Origin: Hydrogenothermus sp.
GTDB taxonomy: Bacteria; Aquificota; Aquificia; Aquificales; Hydrogenothermaceae
Length of the DNA stretch: 6,169 bases
Assembly: GCA_003978675.1 (NCBI GenBank)
Contig: QNYP01000094.1
Location: 1 to 6,169 of the forward strand
Direction: 5' to 3'
Part shown: one piece after another, positions 5,178 to 6,169 of the stretch
How the letters are laid out: every line of letters begins with the position of its first letter
Numbering within the stretch: the stretch's first letter is position 1
Notes under the pieces: generated by a model
The model's input: only the letters and a program-made list of their open reading frames with translations
What the model was told of the DNA's origin: nothing
Databases searched by the model: none
Program-made: the position numbers and the translations under genes

Positions 5178-6014
5178 TTATTTCGCTGTACAAATTGACT
5201 GCGGATTTTTTATTCTAAATGCAATAAGTTCAAAAACCCTAAAATAATGTTCCATATCATCATATGCAATATAAGCAGTGATTATATCTTGGGCTACAAA
5301 TAAGTCCATATTTTCTATACCAGTAGATAGTGCAACTGCTGTTCCTTCTGGAACTGCATATGTTGAGAAAACTCCAAAATCAAAAAGTTCTTTTATTTGG
5401 TTGATTTCTAAAACTCCACTATTTCCAAATAATCTAAAGGCTTTTGAATAATCTTTGGGGTTTAATATGAAAACAAGATTTGAGTTAAAACCTTTAGAAT
5501 TTAATGTTTCTATACATCTTACTGCAGTTTCAAAAATGCCTCCTTCCTTAGAAAAATCTTCCTTTTCTATATCATTTCTACCTTCTACATTTAGTATTCC
5601 CGGATAACCTAAAGAAGTATCCCCATTAAAAATAAATTTATCTTCTGCAACAGCTACTTCTCTTGCTGCTGCAGCTGCTATACTAAAATCTAATGGAAGA
5701 CCTAATTTTTTGCTTGTTTCAATATCTCTCCAGTGTATTTTAAAATCTTTGTAGATTTGTGGAACTGGTAAAAATTTTCTTTCCTTAACCTTTACAATAT
5801 CACATTCATTACCTTCAAAAAGTCCACAAGCACCATTTCCAGTTCCTGAGATTATATCGTAAGGAATTGATTGTATTGCTGGGTCTGCAGAGATTGTAAT
5901 CTCTATAAATCTTCTCCCAACTAGATGATTTTTTGCAGTATTAACGATGATATTGTCAAGTTCCTCCCATTGGGAAGGGCTTAAAGGTGCTTCTTCTCTG
6001 TGTAAAAATTCCAT
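5178..6014 (-). CDS. Family 1 encapsulin shell protein (linocin-M18 family, HK97 fold)
   Basis: 278-residue capsid-like protein that self-assembles into a protein nanocompartment enclosing cargo in the cytoplasm. The N-terminus MEFLHREEAPLSPSQW matches the conserved opening of family 1 shells such as that of Thermotoga maritima, and GRRFIEI, FLPVPQI, HWRDIETSKKLGLPLD, AAAREVAVAEDKFIFNG and YPGIL follow in the expected order. The C-terminal axial region has the family pattern Q-D-I-x-x-A-Y and F-E-L-x-A-F-R-I-K-N-P. The length is slightly above the ~265 residues of the T. maritima protein, with part of the excess around residues 45-75. The ATG is well supported by AAGGAGGG (6022-6029), seven bases upstream. 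The gene leads the operon, and its ferritin-like cargo follows 13 bases downstream. Only 33 bases of true upstream sequence exist here, so the promoter is not visible. Confidence 0.96.
   Translation of the reverse strand: MEFLHREEAPLSPSQWEELDNIIVNTAKNHLVGRRFIEITISADPAIQSIPYDIISGTGNGACGLFEGNECDIVKVKERKFLPVPQIYKDFKIHWRDIETSKKLGLPLDFSIAAAAAREVAVAEDKFIFNGDTSLGYPGILNVEGRNDIEKEDFSKEGGIFETAVRCIETLNSKGFNSNLVFILNPKDYSKAFRLFGNSGVLEINQIKELFDFGVFSTYAVPEGTAVALSTGIENMDLFVAQDIITAYIAYDDMEHYFRVFELIAFRIKNPQSICTAK
5517..5638 (-). repeat. Inner arm of the right inverted repeat
   Basis: This is the genuine encapsulin-coding copy (residues about 127-166) of the sequence repeated in reverse at the right window end. 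All 122 bases match. Confidence 0.92.
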
Positions 6015-6047
6015 TGTGCTACCCTCCTTTTTTTAGTAATGGTTATT

Positions 6048-6169
6048 AATTTATTTTTAATGGGGATACTTCTTTAGGTTATCCGGGAATACTAAATGTA
6101 GAAGGTAGAAATGATATAGAAAAGGAAGATTTTTCTAAGGAAGGAGGCATTTTTGAAACTGCAGTAAGA
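6048..6169 (+). repeat. Inverted copy of encapsulin segment 5517-5638 (probable chimeric end)
   Basis: Each base pairs with position (11686 minus its own coordinate); the match breaks at 6047/5639. Read forward, it encodes encapsulin residues 127-166 in frame, ending exactly at the window end. The 409 bases between the arms (5639-6047) hold the 5' half of the real encapsulin gene and its ribosome site. With no drift and no start codon context, this is best read as a fold-back chimera rather than a second shell gene. The real sequence upstream of encapsulin is therefore unknown beyond 6047. Confidence 0.92.

Noticed and set aside
6048..6169. A second, divergent encapsulin gene on the plus strand
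   Set aside because: It is 100% identical to part of the neighbouring gene, has no start, and ends with the window. A fold-back chimera explains it better.
1..6169. Terminal inverted repeats as linear-plasmid or hairpin telomeres, or as ends of a composite transposon
   Set aside because: The two end repeats are unrelated to each other. Each pairs with nearby coding sequence rather than with the opposite end.
1..6169. CRISPR array, tRNA or rRNA
   Set aside because: I saw no regularly spaced direct repeats and no cloverleaf or rRNA-like sequence.

Overview
The window is AT-rich, and its proteins are rich in Lys, Glu and Ile. It carries a heptose-kinase gene (so probably an LPS-bearing, Gram-negative cell), separate purS and purQ genes, and an encapsulin operon. 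This suits a thermophilic or moderately thermophilic bacterium of the Aquificota (Sulfurihydrogenibium/Persephonella type). The lineage is an inference from protein character only; no rRNA or other marker is present.

Layout: the left part (about 117-1968) is read rightward. It holds an ADP-heptose-pathway sugar kinase (rfaE1/hldA, 5' end missing), then purS and purQ, the small and glutaminase subunits of FGAM synthetase, with no gap between them. The rest (1949-6014) is read leftward. In transcription order it holds a family 1 encapsulin shell gene, a two-domain ferritin-like protein ending in an encapsulin cargo-loading motif, an IS200/IS605-type element consisting of a lone tnpB, and a secreted TlpA-like thioredoxin whose 3' end overlaps the 3' end of purQ by 20 bases.

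The encapsulin and ferritin-like genes form a two-gene operon (13-base gap, strong ribosome site for each). They most likely make an iron-storing or iron-oxidising nanocompartment. The second ferritin-like domain of the cargo appears to have lost canonical di-iron ligands. The tnpB gene keeps the RuvC D/E/D residues but lacks the usual zinc ribbon. Its last 300 bases are about half G+C, against about 30% just upstream in the same gene, and are full of inverted repeats, as expected for an overlapping omega (guide) RNA.

Both ends of the window are abnormal. Bases 1-116 are a perfect reverse complement of 238-353, and bases 6048-6169 are a perfect reverse complement of 5517-5638. This is best explained by fold-back chimeras at the two ends of a contig (for example from whole-genome amplification). 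Reliable sequence therefore runs only from about 117 to 6047, and an ATG at position 22 that appears to start the kinase is an artefact.
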